DNA of 8,134 nt from Acidobacteriota bacterium (lineage in GTDB: Bacteria > Acidobacteriota > Vicinamibacteria > Vicinamibacterales > SCN-69-37), in the NCBI GenBank assembly GCA_024653875.1, contig JANLHE010000604.1, positions 1 through 8,134 on the forward strand, in the 5' to 3' direction. The position numbers were made by a program, and so were the translations under genes. How positions within the stretch are numbered: position 1 is the first letter of the stretch; each line of letters starts with the position of its first letter. A model generated the notes under the pieces. The model was not told where the DNA came from. It did no database searches and worked only from the letters and a program-made list of their open reading frames with translations. Positions 7,947-8,134 of the stretch are shown here, in pieces.

Positions 7947-7959
7947 GTCGCCTGAGGGG

Positions 7960-7975
7960 AACGCCACAAGGCGTC
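7960..7975 (-). promoter_or_regulatory. Short hairpin in the rpsL leader
   Basis: ACGCC (7974-7970) pairs with GGCGT (7965-7961) on the minus strand around a TTGT loop, and a G-T pair can extend it by one. It lies between the large stem-loop and the hairpin nearest rpsL. A function is not known; it may be part of a larger folded leader. Confidence 0.35.
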
Positions 7976-7998
7976 GCCATACATCGGGCGATGCGTGT

Positions 7999-8049
7999 CG
8001 CCTCAAGCCTGGGAACCCTCGAGTAACCTCGGGTTCGGCGCTTGAGACA
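7999..8049 (-). promoter_or_regulatory. 51-base two-part stem-loop in the rpsL leader
   Basis: On the minus strand the 10 bases 8049-8040 (TGTCTCAAGC read from 8050-side as T-G-T-C-T-C-A-A-G-C) can pair with 8008-7999 (G-C-T-T-G-A-G-G-C-G), with eight Watson-Crick and two G-T pairs. Inside, 8036-8013 form a second stem: GAACC with GGTTC and CGAG with CTCG, around the tetraloop GTTA and with a two-base bulge. Unpaired GCC and CCAG join the two stems. No T-run follows, so it is not an intrinsic terminator. The pairing is read directly from the sequence; a regulatory role, for example as a binding site for a ribosomal protein such as S7 or S12, is inference. Confidence 0.5.
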
Positions 8050-8070
8050 TTCCCCCTATTGCTGGTGTCA

Positions 8071-8090
8071 GCGGTGGCGATTGCGGTGGC
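8071..8090. repeat. Short direct repeat GCGGTGGC
   Basis: The 8-mer GCGGTGGC occurs at 8071-8078 and again at 8083-8090, a 12-base period. It is in non-coding DNA upstream of rpsL. It may be a small tandem duplication; no role is apparent. Confidence 0.35.
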
Positions 8091-8104
8091 CGCGCACGGC
8101 GCAG

Positions 8105-8118
8105 CGAGCAATCGCTCG
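8105..8118 (-). repeat. Inverted repeat near the right edge
   Basis: CGAGC and GCTCG flank GATT on the minus strand, giving a 5-bp stem with a 4-base loop. It lies about 200 bases upstream of rpsL. It could be an operator-like palindrome, the tail of a terminator of an upstream gene, or chance in high-GC DNA; no T-run follows it in either direction. Confidence 0.3.
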
Positions 8119-8134
8119 GATACAACCAAACCGC

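Larger units (their letters stand above)
7905..8134 (-). promoter_or_regulatory. Non-coding leader region upstream of rpsL
   Basis: These 230 bases precede the first gene of the cluster and hold no recognisable protein gene on either strand. The region is likely to contain the promoter and the 5' untranslated leader of the str-S10 message. I could not identify a convincing -35/-10 pair by eye, so no promoter is placed. What can be seen is a high density of inverted repeats (listed separately), three copies of GGCGAC on the minus strand about 25 bases apart (7947-7952, 7973-7978, 7997-8002), and a 75-codon open frame continuous with rpsL that does not look like protein. In many bacteria rpoC lies upstream of rpsL; no rpoC end is visible before the window edge. 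Confidence 0.6.

Noticed and set aside
8013..8036. Intrinsic terminator of an upstream gene
   Set aside because: The inner stem is strong but no T-run follows on either strand, so a Rho-independent terminator is not supported.
7905..8129. 75-codon N-terminal extension of rpsL from a TTG at 8129
   Set aside because: S12 homology begins exactly at the ATG at 7904, S12 length is normal from there, and the extension is low-quality sequence with structured repeats and no recognised domain.
7905..8134. Sigma-70 type promoter for the operon
   Set aside because: No -35/-10 pair with acceptable spacing was convincing by eye. A promoter probably exists here or beyond the edge, but it cannot be placed.

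Overview
The window is a stretch of the universal ribosomal-protein cluster of a high-GC bacterium. Every gene lies on the minus strand, so transcription runs from about position 8134 down to 1. In transcription order the genes are rpsL (S12), rpsG (S7), fusA (EF-G), rpsJ (S10), rplC (L3), rplD (L4), rplW (L23), rplB (L2), rpsS (S19), rplV (L22), rpsC (S3), rplP (L16) and the first 59 codons of rpmC (L29), which runs off the left edge. No mobile element, CRISPR array, tRNA, rRNA or intrinsic terminator was seen. The S12, S7, EF-G and L2 sequences and the high GC would fit Acidobacteriota (for example the Vicinamibacteria side), but this is an impression from residue patterns and was not tested by a search.

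The layout is very compact. From the rpsL start at 7904 to the left edge, only 84 bases are non-coding, in eight gaps of 2 to 33 bases. Four junctions overlap: TAATG at rpsJ/rplC and rpsS/rplV, ATGA at rplD/rplW and rplP/rpmC. At several others the stop codon sits inside the next gene's Shine-Dalgarno stretch. This suggests one polycistronic message with strong translational coupling. The str part (rpsL-rpsG-fusA) is joined to the S10 part (rpsJ onward) by a 3-base gap: there is no tuf gene between them, and no room for an E. coli-type S10 leader or an S7-binding rpsL-rpsG intercistronic element.

The only non-coding stretch of any size is the 230 bases upstream of rpsL (7905-8134). It has no convincing protein gene, but it can fold into a 51-base stem-loop (7999-8049), two short hairpins close to the rpsL start (7960-7975 and 7931-7946) and a small one at 8105-8118. 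A 15-codon reading frame almost exactly covers the large stem-loop. If the operon is controlled by RNA structure, this leader is where the window suggests looking.

The genes together supply translation: 30S proteins (S12, S7, S10, S19, S3), 50S proteins (L3, L4, L23, L2, L22, L16, L29) and the translocase EF-G. Most are canonical. The main oddity among the proteins is L22, which carries about 50 extra Ala/Gly/Lys/Arg-rich residues at its C-terminus; L3 and S19 have shorter tails. I found no sign of a novel system beyond these points.
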